From NCBI GenBank assembly GCA_002914845.1, contig JXTC01000059.1:114074-178073 (forward strand): a DNA stretch of 64,000 nucleotides, written 5' to 3'. The DNA comes from Trema orientale (Eukaryota > Streptophyta > Magnoliopsida > Rosales > Cannabaceae). This document shows, piece by piece, positions 9,937 to 21,771 of the stretch; within the stretch, counting starts at the first letter, position 1; each line of letters starts with the position of its first letter. The notes beneath the pieces are model-generated. The model did not search any database, was not told the DNA's origin, and saw only the letters and a program-made list of their open reading frames with translations. The translations under genes and the position numbers were made by a program.

Positions 9937-11584
9937 TCAAAAATTAATGTCGAATTGACTCAACACGACCGCCCACTTGAGTAATTGTCCTGACGCCTCA
10001 AGTTTTTGTAAAACCTGTTTCAATGGAAAGTTTGTGAAAACCTTGATGGAGTGTGCATGAAAATAAGATCGAAGCTTTCTTGATGTAATGACAAGCGCTA
10101 ATGCCAACTTCTCCATCTTTGGATATCTCGTTTCGTGATCGAGTAGTCTTTGGCTTACATAATATACAGGTCGCTGTATTTTTTCTTCTTCTCGAATTAA
10201 TGCAGCGCTTGTCGCATATTTGGAAACGGCGAGGTATAAATATAACCTTTCCCCTAGCTTTGGCTTTGACAAGAGTAGAGGAGAATCCAAGTTTTTCATC
10301 AAATCTTGGAACACGTGCTCGTACTTTTCCGTCTACTCGAACTTCTTCGATCTTTCAGCACTTCGAAGAATGGTTGGCATTTGTCGGTTGATCTTAAGAT
10401 AAATCGACTTAGTGCAGCCACTGTTCCGGCCAGGCTTTGCACATCTTTGGGTTTGTGAGTGACTACATGTCAATCAGTTCTTGGATCTTTTGAGGATTAG
10501 CTTCGATACCTCCCTGATTGACCATAAATCCAATAAACTTCCCAGATCATACCCTGAACGCATACTTCTGGGAGTTCAGCTTCATCTGATACTTTTGAAA
10601 AATTTTGAACATCTCGTCAAGGTGCTTGACGTGATCTTTAGCTTTCTTCGACTTTACCAACATATCATCAACATACACCTCCATTGTCTTTCCAATTTGT
10701 TTCGTGAACATCATATTGACAAGACACTGATAAGTTGCTCCTATATTAATGAGTCCGAATGACATCTTCTTATAACAATACAATCATCGATCAGTGATGA
10801 ACGAGGTATGCTCTTCATCTAGCTCGAACATGGGAATTTGGTTGTATCCAGAATACGCATGCATAAAACTTAGCAATTCAGGCCCAGACATCGCATCTAC
10901 AAGCTGGTCGATTCTTGGAAGTAGAAAACTGTCTTTCGGGCATGCTTTATTGAGATCTGTAAAGTCAATACATGTCCTCCACTTTCCATTAGGTTTTTTC
11001 ACCAAAACTAGATTTTCAAGCCAGTTCGGGTAAAAAGATTCCCTGATGAATTCGATCTCGAGCAGCTTCTCGACCTCCTCCTTCAATGTGATGTAGCGTT
11101 TTAGATCCATCGCCCTTCTTTTCTGCTGTACGGGCTTCTTTGTTGTATCAATATTGAGGCGGTGGCACATAACATTGGGATCAATCCCCACTATATTCTA
11201 ATGTTGCCATGCAAAGACATCCAAGTTCGCTTTTAGAAATGCGACCAATGCAGTCCGCACGGGTTCTTGAAGCTTCACTCCGATTCTTACCACCTTTGAA
11301 GACTCGTCGATTGATAAATCATCCAAGTCTTCAATGGGTCTAGTCTTGACCTCTCCATTGATTTTCCATGGGTCGAGGTCTTCGATTGATGTTTCGCTTG
11401 ATGATTCTTTCTGTAGCTGGACCATCATTGTGCGAGATGTTATATCTCTCATTGCAAGCTTTAAAGAATTGTTATAATAGGACCGCACATCATATTGATT
11501 GCCTCGCACTTCGTCTACTCCATGTTGAGTCGAAAACTTCATGATAAGATGATAAATCGAAGTAAGAGCTCGAAGTTCCCGCAA
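9937..11584 (-). pseudogene. Tat reverse transcriptase and RNase H
   Basis: This is the polymerase part of the polyprotein. The N-terminal linker (11,198-11,584) with LRELRALTS follows the protease. RT begins at 11,191 (RRAMDLKRYITLKEEVEKLL) and includes LVLVKKPNGKWRTCIDFTDL and AYSGYNQIPM. In the next segment it has KKMSFGLINIGATYQ and the active-site box YVDDMLVKS (near 10,670), so both catalytic Asp residues are present. The retroviral RNase H with LALALVITSRKLR and the connection ending FDINF occupy 9,937-10,314. Stops separate the segments at about 11,195 and 10,783, and the frame changes near 10,540. It copies element RNA into DNA in intact relatives. Confidence 0.92.
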
Positions 11585-13330
11585 GGTTGGTCATCCTAGT
11601 ATGGCACTGAAAGCAAAAGGGCAGTCTACTACCAAGAATTAAGTCATCACTGTTGAAACTCTAGGATAAGTTCCAAAGTTCACTCAGCATTGTGCTATCG
11701 CCAGTAAATCCATAGAGCGGAGTGATAGCGGATTTTAAATCACTATCAATGTCTACGCTCAAAATATACTAGCGGCTATCGCAGTATAGATTAAGGTGTC
11801 GATCCCACAGAGAAGTAAATCAACAATAAAAGGCAACGAAAAATAGAAAGAAAAATTGAAAATAAAAATAAACTGAGCAAGAAATTGAAATAATAGCAAA
11901 ATAATAAATGAAAATACTAATATGAGAAAACAAGGCTTCAAGATTCACTTAATTGATCGTCTAACTGTTACCTACTTTGATTCCTATTTATCACTCAATT
12001 ATATGTTTCACATCCCAAACACATAACCGGAAAATATGACAATTAAGAACAAATATTAATCTAAATTATTTAATATGAGAAATTCTTCCAATTAATACCA
12101 AAATAATCTATCTTATTAGTTATCTAAGATCGACAATATATCACAGGGACAATACTGCAGTAAAAGATCAACTAATAAAATAAATATAATTATAATCTAG
12201 TTTAAATCACCACATAAAGAAAGCATGACTGAATTTATATGAGAAACTAGAAAATAATATATTGAAAATAAAAATATTGAAGAATTTAACAAACCAAATA
12301 TATAAGCGTTGAAGCACTCCCAGGAATCAAGGCTGGAGAACAGATAAACTACACAACTAAGATCATCTCTCTAGCCTCTCTAAAAACTAGCCTGATGTTG
12401 AACTCATCTCACACTGTCTCTCTAGAAAAAGTAGAGTTTTCTCTCTCAAAATTGGTGTGTCTTTTTCCTCTCACGTTCTGGGGTATTTATAGCTAAGATT
12501 GGAGTGTTGTGCAAGTTCCCACGTCTCCAAAGGTGGCTTCTGATTGGTCATGTGATGTGTCAATTTCTCACAATTTCTTCTTTCCTTTTCTCTCTCTTCC
12601 TCCCGTTTACTCACATTTTCTGGGCTTTGGGCTGTGATCCCATGCGGCCGAAACCCATGCGCGCGGCACGAAACTCGCGGTTGATTGGCTGACAAAACGG
12701 TCAAAGTCAGTAGGCTGAGGTGGCGCCTCTTGACTGGACGAAAATCCGGTTGCACGAAAGAGGCGCAGCATTGGATCCGGCACGGCCTGGTGGACTGCAG
12801 CAGACGCGGGGCCCACATGTCGGCTGGCTTCAGACGCGCCTGTACTCGCGCGTGTGCTGCACGCGCCCGCCTGGTAGATTTGGAGCTTGATCGGACGGCT
12901 GAAAACGCGCCTGGCATTCTTTCCCTACTCGCGCGATTTGGCTTCTTTTTTTCCGAGTTTTGTTTTCTTTTTCTTTAATCTAAAATCAAAAACAAATTTT
13001 AATTAATAATAAAATTAAATTAAATCAAATTTTAAACCTAATTAAAAATATAATCCGAATTAAATTTTCCTAAACTAATTAAAATAAAAGAAATCTAATA
13101 AAATTAAATAAAAAATATATCTAAATACTAAAAATCAACTTAACAATAAAATAACCTAAATTAAACTAAAAATCACTAAAAACACACAAAATATTTAAGA
13201 AAAAGAACATAAATAACTCTATTTTCATAGAGTTATCAATCACTCAACCCCATCTTTTTGAAGGTATCATAGTATAAGATGTCGACAGCACTCTCATTAT
13301 CGACTAATACTCGCCATAGTTGCGTGCTCC
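11585..13330 (-). pseudogene. Tat aspartic protease, split by a solo LTR
   Basis: The protease is in two pieces. The upstream piece (13,239-13,330) carries RVLVDNESAVDILYYDTF. The family normally has a Gly where Glu now follows the active-site Asp-Asn, so the active site is mutated. The downstream piece (11,585-11,744) carries TPLYGFTG, GTYPRVSTVM and FLVVDCPFAF with a frameshift between them. Between the pieces sits the 11,750-13,238 solo LTR. Removing that LTR and one copy of its target duplication leaves the flanks in the same frame, which fixes the LTR boundaries. Confidence 0.85.
11750..13238 (-). mobile_element. Solo LTR inserted in the Tat protease, TSD atcaa/atcac
   Basis: The 1,489-bp segment reads TG...CA, with ends tgtctacgc and gagttatca. 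It is flanked by atcaa (11,745-11,749) and atcac (13,239-13,243), a 5-bp target duplication with one change. On the minus strand a TATA box (about 12,485-12,493) precedes a GA/CT-rich leader. The U5 end has the GTGGGATCGACACC motif typical of many plant Ty3 LTRs. The U3 (about 12,630-12,930) is strikingly GC-rich against an AT-rich window. No internal region remains. Confidence 0.85.
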
Positions 13331-13479
13331 CATAGTTGATCTTAATGACGAGTGCATCGTTATGTGGGTAATGGACCTCTCTTGCATCTTGCTCTGTAAA
13401 GGTAATGTCCATATCCGATACTTGCTGAAACTTCTGTGGTCACTGTTCGAGGTGCATTACATTAGTCAATGGCTGTTGT

Positions 13480-15371
13480 TGAGCTTCCCGTGCATACTTA
13501 TCCTGTGCCCTCCTCGAATCTCCTCCTACATGCGGTCCTCCGAAGATGGTTTGTACTTTGTGTTGAACCTCAGAAGGCTGCTGTTGGTTTTCTTTTCTCC
13601 TCTCATTGTTCTGCCTGGTATACTGCCATAATTGCCTTTCTCTAATTAACTATTTGATCTCATCTTTCAGGGCATAGCAGTTATTGGTGTCGTACCCAAT
13701 ATCATTGTGATATCGGCAGAACTTGTTGAGATCACATTTAGTTCTATCCTGTTTTATTAGTTCCGGCTGACGATATCACTTCTGTTGATTTATGACCGCA
13801 TAAATATAATCTATGGATGCACTCAGTTCGGTGTAATTGTTGAACCGCAGGGGAGCCTTTGGAATTTTTTGCTTCTTTGGTTTAGGCTGCTTTTCAGCTG
13901 GTTGCTCGTTCTTCCTCTTCTTCGACTTCTTGTCATTGTTACTGTTGGTTGTTGTGGTCGCATCTTTATTCGTGTTTTTTTCTCATTCCTTCTTCATCTT
14001 ATGAAGATTTTACCGAGAAGATTCCACCCTCAGATGTCGACTAACTCTCCAATAGAAGTCTTCAAGAGTCCTACATTCTCGCTCTAGCAACTCTTCCCAT
14101 AGTTTCGTCTCTGGTCGTACTCTAGCCATCATTAAGGTCAGGACTTCTTTTTCAGGCGGGTTGTTGACCTTTGCCAACTCTGATGTAAAACGATTGAGGT
14201 AAGATCGTAGAATTTCCTCTGGACCTTGTTGAATTGCAGACAGACTAATTAATAGAGCAATAAAGTTCTTTGCAGCCTGAAATTATCTTAAGAATGGGGT
14301 CTGAAGTTGTTGCTAGGACGAGATCGAATCAGGCTAAAGTCCTTGGAACCACTTCTTCGCTGCACCTGTGAGGGTTATAGCAAAACACCTATAACGTGCG
14401 AGGTCATCGATCTGGTGGAGCTCCATCAGGTCATTGAAGTGATCCATATGGTCATGTGGATCAGTTTTTCCATCAAAAGTGTTTATGGTGGGAAGTTTGA
14501 ATCCAGCAAGAAGTGCAGCTGCTCGAACTTCTTCGTTGAATGGTGATTGACGATTTCCATCTGCGAGCTCATCATCCCATCCAGCAAGTGCATCTAATAC
14601 GATCCTCAAATTGTGAATGTCAATGTTAGGAGGAAATATATTGTCTCTTGCTGGTAGTCTTTGGTCGCTATTATCTCGACATAAGATAGGTTGATTAGAC
14701 AGGATCTACAGTGACCTTTTTGAAGATTCCATAGAAATAGTATAACGTGATAAAGTTCGATTGTTATGATGCGATGTGAATCGCTGACAACTACCGCTTT
14801 GATGTCGTTGTTCTAGATGTTATCTTAGGTCTGTAGAGTTTTGACTTGGCTCCCTGCTAATTCTTTCAAAAATACTTTTCGATTAACGATTTTGCTCATT
14901 GCTTAAATGATCACGGTTAGCGGGTGTTCTCTTAGAGGGTTGTCCATGATCACAGTCTGTACTCGAACTCCCAGTTCTAGATTCCTATGGTAAGTTTGCG
15001 GCTACTCCTTTTCCCTTAGAAGCGCGATCTGCATGGCGCTCCTGATGGATCCTGGGCTGTAATTTCCCACATCCTGGATTTGAATCCCTCTTTCTGGTCA
15101 TTGGGCAGGGCGATCTTTGGGACATTCGTGCTGTGGTAGAGTGACCATCTGCCCTTCAGCAAGTCGCCTCAGAAGAGTCATTGATCTGCTTGGTGATTTG
15201 CTGAAGGTTTGCTAGAGCATCCTCCATGCGATCTTGTCTCTAGACGATATTCTCCTCAGGTGCGATCACAGCTAGCTGATCCTGAGCAGGATCGGCCTGT
15301 GTAGCAGTAGCACTTTGAGGCTGATTTTGGCTAACTCCAGCATTCCTGGTAATGTTTCTAGTATTTGCCAT
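13480..15371 (-). pseudogene. Tat gag (nucleocapsid) polyprotein region
   Basis: The ATG at 15,371 is preferred because it lies 60 bases after the primer-binding site and opens MANTRNITRNAGVSQNQ. The capsid-like core at 14,334-14,609 contains FDGKTDPHDHMDHFNDLM and AKKWFQGL. It continues in another frame at about 14,050-14,290 with SLSAIQQGPEEILRSYLNRF and LTLMMARVRPETKLWEELL. A zinc-binding CxxHx4GxxTxxC motif (CRYHNDIGYDTNNC) lies near 13,700, followed by TIFGGPHVGGDSRRA before the protease. Several stops are TAG. In live relatives it forms the virus-like particle. Confidence 0.88.
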
Positions 15372-15412
15372 TGTCGAATAAGCAAAATTGATGAACACTT
15401 TGCTGGAATAGC

Positions 15413-15432
15413 CCTCCTTCTAGCGCCAATTA
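15413..15432 (-). other. Primer-binding site of the Tat element
   Basis: Directly inside the 5' LTR the minus strand reads TTGGCGCTAGAAGGAGGG. The TGGCGC start is common to Tat-type primer-binding sites. I cannot assign the tRNA with certainty. Confidence 0.6.
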
Positions 15433-16167
15433 TTGACGGAGATTTTGTGAACAACGAATTTAGGAAATTACAAGATGCGGCTTATGTGTGAAAAGGGTTG
15501 ATAAAGCAAAGCAAATAAGGAGAATTTTATACTGGTTCAGCCCTAAAAAGGATGAGCCTAGATCCACTGTTCTTCACTATTTTCTAGAGAATTACAAAAG
15601 TTTCTCTAAGTCTAAAGATGAGAGCAAAGAGAGAATTACAGAGTGTATAGTGAAGTGATTATGTGATAATTGTGTTGTGAAAAATTACGAGACTGAGCCC
15701 TCTTTATATAGGTGAGGGTGGCTCAATATTTTCCCAATTGTGAAAACGGGTAAGTACATAATCAGAAAATATAATTTCGGGTAATAATACAAAATTGGGT
15801 AATAACTAATAAATGGATTGCTTGTTCTCTACCTAGAAGATTGTTTCCCTTTCTTGTAGATTACGCATTTGTAGAAGATTGATCTAGTTTCATTTTCTGC
15901 TGATCGCACACTATTCATCCGGAGGATGTCACACTTCGATCAGAAAGGCACATATGCGACCTTAATGCATTTATCTCAGTTGTTGACTTTCCTTTCCTGG
16001 CGTTGACTAATATGTAGATTTTAGATCGCATAACAATACGTACTTCGTTGCATTTGATATCAAAATTAGGCTATATGATCAGTGATAGGAGCCTCCAGAA
16101 AGGGCTATTAACTAATGAATCTATCTCTGTTGACCAAAAAAGAATTCTTAGGTCGCATTACTAAAAT
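15433..16167 (-). repeat. 5' LTR of the Tat element
   Basis: The first 318 bases match the left LTR. On the minus strand a TATA box (CTATATAAAGAG, about 15,704-15,715) marks the U3/R border. U3 runs to about 16,167. The outer end is uncertain: the proposed end has no TG, but the following gttcg matches the five bases before the left LTR. The inner end is mutated from TG to TA. Confidence 0.7.
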
Positions 16168-16172
16168 GTTCG

Positions 16173-17640
16173 AGGTGATAACTGCCAGAAATTAGAATAT
16201 TAGAGCAGTTGTAAGCAAAAATGTCACTGGGATGGTTAAAATTTATACTACTAGACTACACCAATGAATAAGCTAAAGATATGGGATTTCAATAACCATA
16301 TTACAAGACAAATGCATTTATTTAATCCTTATATATATGTAGTTTATCTTGTCATGTATGTACAATGTGGATTAAAACTTTCAACTCAAACCTTGATGAT
16401 ACTTGCTAGCTACGAAAATTGGAAATATATGAGCCTGAAGAATTAAGGAATGATGCATATAAGAATTCAAAAATTCATAAAGCTAGAACCAAAACTTTTC
16501 ATGACAATATAATTTCAAGAAAACATTTATTGTTATTCAAAAGGTCTTGTTTTATAATTTTTGACTTCACATATACCCTCGAAAATTGAGATCAAGGTGG
16601 AGTGGACTTTTCATTGTAAGACATGAGTATCCTTATGGTGCCATTGACATTGAAAACCCCAAAAATGGTAATGTGTTTAAGGTGAATGGACAAAGACTTA
16701 AACCATTTCTTAACAATCAAATTCTTTCAAGAGAAAGTCCTTTACTTCAATGATCTATGTTATGAGCAATCATAATCTGTTGTAAATATTTAATTCTCTT
16801 TTTTAACTTTGTTTGTTTTTGTAGGTTATTTTCAGTGTGTTTGTTTCTTTCGTTATTTTCCTGATTAAGTGGCAGATAACGGTACTTCATGACCTTCAAG
16901 TCAGTTTCTTCAATTTCTCACAACAATTGAAGAAAAAAATGAAAATGAAAAAAAAATAGAAAAAGAGAAAAAAAATTGTGTATAAAGTTTCAATTTCTCA
17001 TTAAGATTCACCGCAACTTTTCATTTCTCTCCTCTTCCTTTCAATTTCCTTTTTTCAAAATGGATGTCACTCTTTCAAAATTACAAAAATATTTTCCTTC
17101 TCTTCCTTAAAATACTCTGCTAAAAAGTTACCATGCTAAGTGTGAAAGATTAAGGTTACTAATACATAAGGGCATTCCTAAGGATGTCCGTTGGATTATT
17201 GAAGCAAAGGTGCAATTATCAAGTGAGTTTTTAGATTCATTTTTTTCATACATGCCTAGTCATAGTAAAAGCTCATTTGCAAAAAAGTGTCGTACTTAAA
17301 GAACTAAAGTTTGTCATTAATATGCACGATGGACTTGTAATACAAAATGTCGCTCTTTAGGAATGGTGTCCCCAAATCGTAAAGATAAAATAAACTACAT
17401 CAAGGATGGCATGAGCAAAAGGTCATTGGATTATCTCCTATTGATCCTTGAGGCGCATCCTAATGGAGATGTATATCTTGGAATTCATAAATCGTCGCCC
17501 CAATTTTGAAAAGAGTATGAGCGATATAGTCTTATGAATCTGACTTTAAAGGACCCTGTTTGCCAATTTATAAAAACTTGGATAGGAAGCCAATACTCGA
17601 CCCATAGAAGGCGCTCAAGCCGTTACTAGATATAAAACCA
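16173..17640. other. Unassigned region
   Basis: I see no recognisable gene. Poly-A/T-rich and pyrimidine-rich stretches occur at 16,920-17,100. The 17,140-17,640 segment has somewhat gene-like composition, with interrupted short frames, but no motif I recognise. Confidence 0.4.
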
Positions 17641-17713
17641 GAGAAAGATGTGAGCCACAATCACAACTACTGATACATATGCATGCTTTGTCGTTTAAAG
17701 CACATGTCACCAC

Positions 17714-18682
17714 TTAATTGCAGTCTTTGATAAAGTGCCCTGACTTCCCACATTTAAAGCACAAATTAGAACTCATACGACATTCGCCTGAGTGAACCTT
17801 TCCGCACTTTTCACAAGTTGTCGCTATCTTTTTATTGCTGTTACCACCTTTGTCGCCTCTGCTATGACTTCCTTTCCTTTTTTGGTTGTTTCTATTCCAG
17901 GGCTTTCCTTTCTGATTTACGCCTGATTTTTGACTATTCAGTTGACGGGACTTCTCTTCATCTTCAGCTAAAATCTGAGCTCGATCCAAAACCTCAGCAT
18001 AGGTGGTTAACTTTAGAACCTTGATCGAACGCCTTAAGTCAGGTTTCAATCCCATTTCAAATTTCCTCGCCTTACGCTCCTCGGTGTCTACTAGATGTGG
18101 TGCAAAACGGGATAGTTGTTCGAATCGACGTTCATATTGTAAAACAGTCATGGACCCTTACACTAAGTTGATGAACTCTATCTCTTTAGCTTGTCTCATA
18201 GAGTATGGAAAGTACTTCTCAAAGAAGATTTCTTTGAAACAATTCCATATGATAGGGTTGGCTTGAGTATTGTGGATACGATCAGTCGTCTCCCACCAGT
18301 GTGCTGCCTCGCCTTTCATCATAAAAATAGCACACTCAACACGTTGTTGATCGGTGCACGTCAATAAACGAAAGACGTGTTCCAATTCTTTGATCCAGCC
18401 CTCTGCAGTAAGTGGGTCTGTACCTCCCTGGAAACTTGAAGGTTTCATCCTCCTAAATTGCTCATAAACAGGGAGTGTTACTCCACCAGGATGAAGAGCT
18501 TGAGCAACTTGTGCATGTGGTTGTTATTGTTGGTGCTGTAAAACTTGGTTAATAGAATTTGTTATGAGCTGCACCAGATTGTCCACATTTGTTTGCACAT
18601 TCTGAGTCTGACTCCTAGCTTGACGTTGGGGCTGATTACCCTTTCCTTCCATATTTCGTGGAATATTTTGTCGTGGTGGCAT
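17714..18682 (-). pseudogene. Del/Tekay-type Ty3 gag
   Basis: The ATG at 18,682 opens MPPRQNIPRNMEGKGN, shortly after the primer-binding site. The capsid domain contains EGWIKELEHVF and AAHWWETTD, and then QYERRFEQLSRFAPHLV. A basic linker and the zinc knuckle CFKCGKSGHFIKDC follow (C-x2-C-x4-H-x4-C complete). The length of about 320 residues is normal for chromovirus gag. Two in-frame TAA stops interrupt it, after LQHQQ and after FINLV, both explicable as CAA to TAA. Protease and the rest of pol are missing: similarity ends at about 17,640. It packages element RNA in live relatives. Confidence 0.92.
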
Positions 18683-18900
18683 CTCTAAAAAGAAAAATCT
18701 TACTAAAGTCTCGTTCTAGAGTTGTAAATATAAACAATAATAATAAACATGTGTAACAAAAAAAAACATATTTATAAAGGAAACATAAATAATTCCATTT
18801 CATCTTTTTCACTTACTAGTTGGCTGAAAGCGGGCTTCCCATGGTATTAACCTAGTTTTACTCTTTTTTTTAAAAAAAAAGTCTACAAAATCGACTAAAC

Positions 18901-18917
18901 TTTTGCTCTGATACCAA
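18901..18917 (-). other. Primer-binding site, initiator tRNA-Met type
   Basis: The minus strand reads TTGGTATCAGAGCAAAA immediately after the LTR end ...GGGGATGTTACA. This is the standard tRNA-iMet primer-binding site of plant LTR elements. Confidence 0.92.
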
Positions 18918-18918
18918 C

Positions 18919-21771
18919 TGTAACATCCCCTAATTTAGGTATATACCTAAGCTAGAAAATGTTTAATTTCCATATTCATCTTATATCATAAAATGCGGAA
19001 AAATCTGGTAATAATTTTTTTTTAAAAAAACTAAAAGAATATTTAAACCAAAAAACAACCTCTTATTAAAACATCCGGAAACAAAACCTAATACTCACAT
19101 AACCTATAAAATGAAAACACTAAATTTTAATCCAAAAGCCAAACACAAGAAAATAAAACTTAAAGTCGATTAAAAACGTCCTAATGCCATTTGGGATTCC
19201 ACCGCTGCCGCCAGCCAATCTCCAGTAATCCATTGCTCATCTGAAAATTTTAAAAGAATGGGATGAGCTTGCGCCCAGTAAGTAAATCTCATGCATGCAG
19301 TGAATGTCGTATTTTATGAATAATGCATTTTAAAAATCATAACCATCAAACCCCTTCTTTGAAAAATATCTTATTCGTAAACATTACCATTTCATAAAAA
19401 ACTTTCATATTTGCGCTCAACATAGTATAATGCCAAGTCTATCAGAAGTGATGAGCCATAAACATGGTGGCATGACAAGCATATGACCTTGTAGCTATTC
19501 GGATCCCATATAGCTATCATACTACAATGGCTAGCATCGCAGTTTAAACATTCGTTCTTAACATGGTGACTGTAGGTCCTTCAGTCAGGTGCACATACTC
19601 CTTTCAAGAACTTGACACACACTTAAATAAAAACATTCTTCTTTGAACAAAATCTGGTTGCATAGTGCTTTAGAAATCATTCTTTGAAAATCATAATCTC
19701 TTGTACAATTTATGCAATACTTGTGCATACTCATGTCATACTTAATATGCAAACTACTATAGCATAACATATAATAACATACCATATTGATCATAATAAC
19801 ATCATAGAGTAGCATATAAATTTACACATAAATACATAGGGTGAGATTTACTTACCTCAAGTCCTTAGGAAAAATTTTGTAGTGAAATACCACACAACCA
19901 ACCTCGTTGAAACCACGTGCCTCTTCTTTATTCTTTATATTTTTATGTATTTATTATTTATGCAAAAATATTAAAAATATTAACACATGATATCATTGCT
20001 CTAAATAAACATATTTCATATGTTTAAAAATATCCATAATATAAAATAACATAATAATTTTCATAATAAAACTAAATCTGTAAACATTCAGCAAACTAGG
20101 CATGCTTAAATAATTTTAGATTCAACAATATAATTCGGTTTATTCTACAAATTTGCATAGCTTATTAAGACATATAAAAAAAGATCCAGAAAAATTATCG
20201 GAATTTATAAAAAATATTTAATACTTTTTTCATAATTTTGAATCTAAATCTTGTAACCCAGTAAAACTGTTAAACTGAAAACTAGTACGCAATAATAGAA
20301 TTTTATAGATTTTTTCTTAAATCAAAATAATCTGAAACTTTATGGAAATCTTTTTAACACAATATAAAATATGCACAAAAATTATAGACTCCAAAATAAA
20401 CCATTAGATAGCACTTTAAATTCATATAATTCTACATCAGGATTCATACCAGCACCAAAATCAGCAAAATAATAAAGATTACGAAAATCATATTTAATTG
20501 TAGAAATTTCCAAAAATCACGAAAATATTTAGAGAACCTTATCGTACATTGATAAATGTCCAGTAAAAATTTCAAGTCGAAAAGATATCAATATCATGGG
20601 TTTTGAATATTAACAAACGAAAATATTAAATCTGTCAGATTCACTGATGTTAAGGACAATATAAATAAGAAATTTAATAACGAATACAAATAAACCCGTA
20701 TGATCATAAAAATTTTCAGAATATAACCTAACATATAAATAAACAAGTTTTTAAAATTTCAGATTCTATAAAAAATTCTAACCCTAGATATCGTAGGTTG
20801 AATTTTGATCTAATAGCAGCAAAAATAATAAACTCAAAGAAAGGAGTGTATTTAAATGTTTACCTTCTTCTTGAAAAATTGAAGAAAACTAAGCAAAACT
20901 CTTGAAATCACAAATACTCAGCAACTAAGAGAGAAAGAGCGGTAGAGAGAAATTTAGGAGGAGGCTTAATTGTATTTTTAAGAGATAGATATATATATAT
21001 ATATAGGTTTTTGGCTTAGGGTTTTTTTTTTTTTTTAATGTCAATCAACGTTTTTTTTTAATCAATTATCACCTTCTCTTTTTTTTTTTTTTAATTCATT
21101 CACATGAAGCTCTCTTTTTTTTAAATCATTTATCACGTTTTGTTTTTTTTTTTTTTAAACCCTACATGTTTACCTACATATATAATCTAATATTAGACTT
21201 TATATAGTTAAGGGAGGTTCTCGTTCCCCTTTGTGGATTAAATCAGATTTTTTTTTATAATAAGTATATGTTAATCATATCTATACATTAGTATCAAAAT
21301 AAATTAAAATCTATATATTAATACATACAAATAAATTAGTGGAAATCAAAACTTCATGTGCTTCACATTTATTTAATAATAATAGTAATAACAATAGACA
21401 TACTTATTCGTATATATAATGTGTGCTTAATTAAAACTTAGGTTTATACATATAAGTTTGTTATCAAATTATTTGGACTCTAAATTCGTACTGGACTAAG
21501 ATTTAAATAACAATAATTATTAGAATAATTTACTTAACTCAATAATAGATACAAATTAATCACATTATTATAACAATCACATATAAATGCAAATACATGA
21601 AAATTTATTTCTCATTAGGCACGTAGTCCAACTTGGCTTTCATGTGCGTATTCCACTGCAACCGTATTCACAAAAATTTTGTTAGTGCATAACCGTTTCA
21701 CTTATCATAACCATAGATTTAAAACACATGAAAAATAAAAATCATAATATAGGACAGACTTGATATTACAA
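18919..21771 (-). repeat. 5' LTR of the Del/Tekay-like element
   Basis: The inner end starts tgtaacatcccc on the plus strand and abuts the primer-binding site. The minus-strand TATA tract lies near 20,988-21,005, followed by a GA-rich leader (20,900-20,960). Everything to its right up to the next LTR is AT-rich U3-like sequence with T-runs at 21,020-21,150. The outer (U3) end is not defined. 21,771 is merely where the next element's similarity starts. Confidence 0.6.

Larger units (their letters stand above)
5702..16167 (-). mobile_element. Degenerate Tat-lineage Ty3/gypsy retrotransposon
   Basis: Read on the minus strand the order is: 5' LTR (15,433-16,167), primer-binding site, gag, protease, RT, RNase H, a second RNase H, integrase, an opposite-strand ORF, and a truncated 3' LTR (5,702-6,019). 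The two RNase H domains and the opposite-strand ORF between integrase and 3' LTR mark the Tat lineage (family knowledge: Retand/Tat elements). The left LTR retains R-U5 but only about 30 bp of U3. The rest of U3 and the polypurine tract are missing at about 6,019. A possible TSD, gttcg, lies at 5697-5701 and 16,168-16,172. All frames carry stops or shifts, so this copy is dead. Confidence 0.88.

Noticed and set aside
12471-12978. 148- and 97-residue frames in a GC-rich block, possible host gene
   Set aside because: The block is the U3 of a solo LTR defined by TG/CA ends, a TATA box and a target duplication.
17140-17640. Possible transposase or host gene remnant on the plus strand
   Set aside because: Short interrupted frames only, and no motif that I can name.
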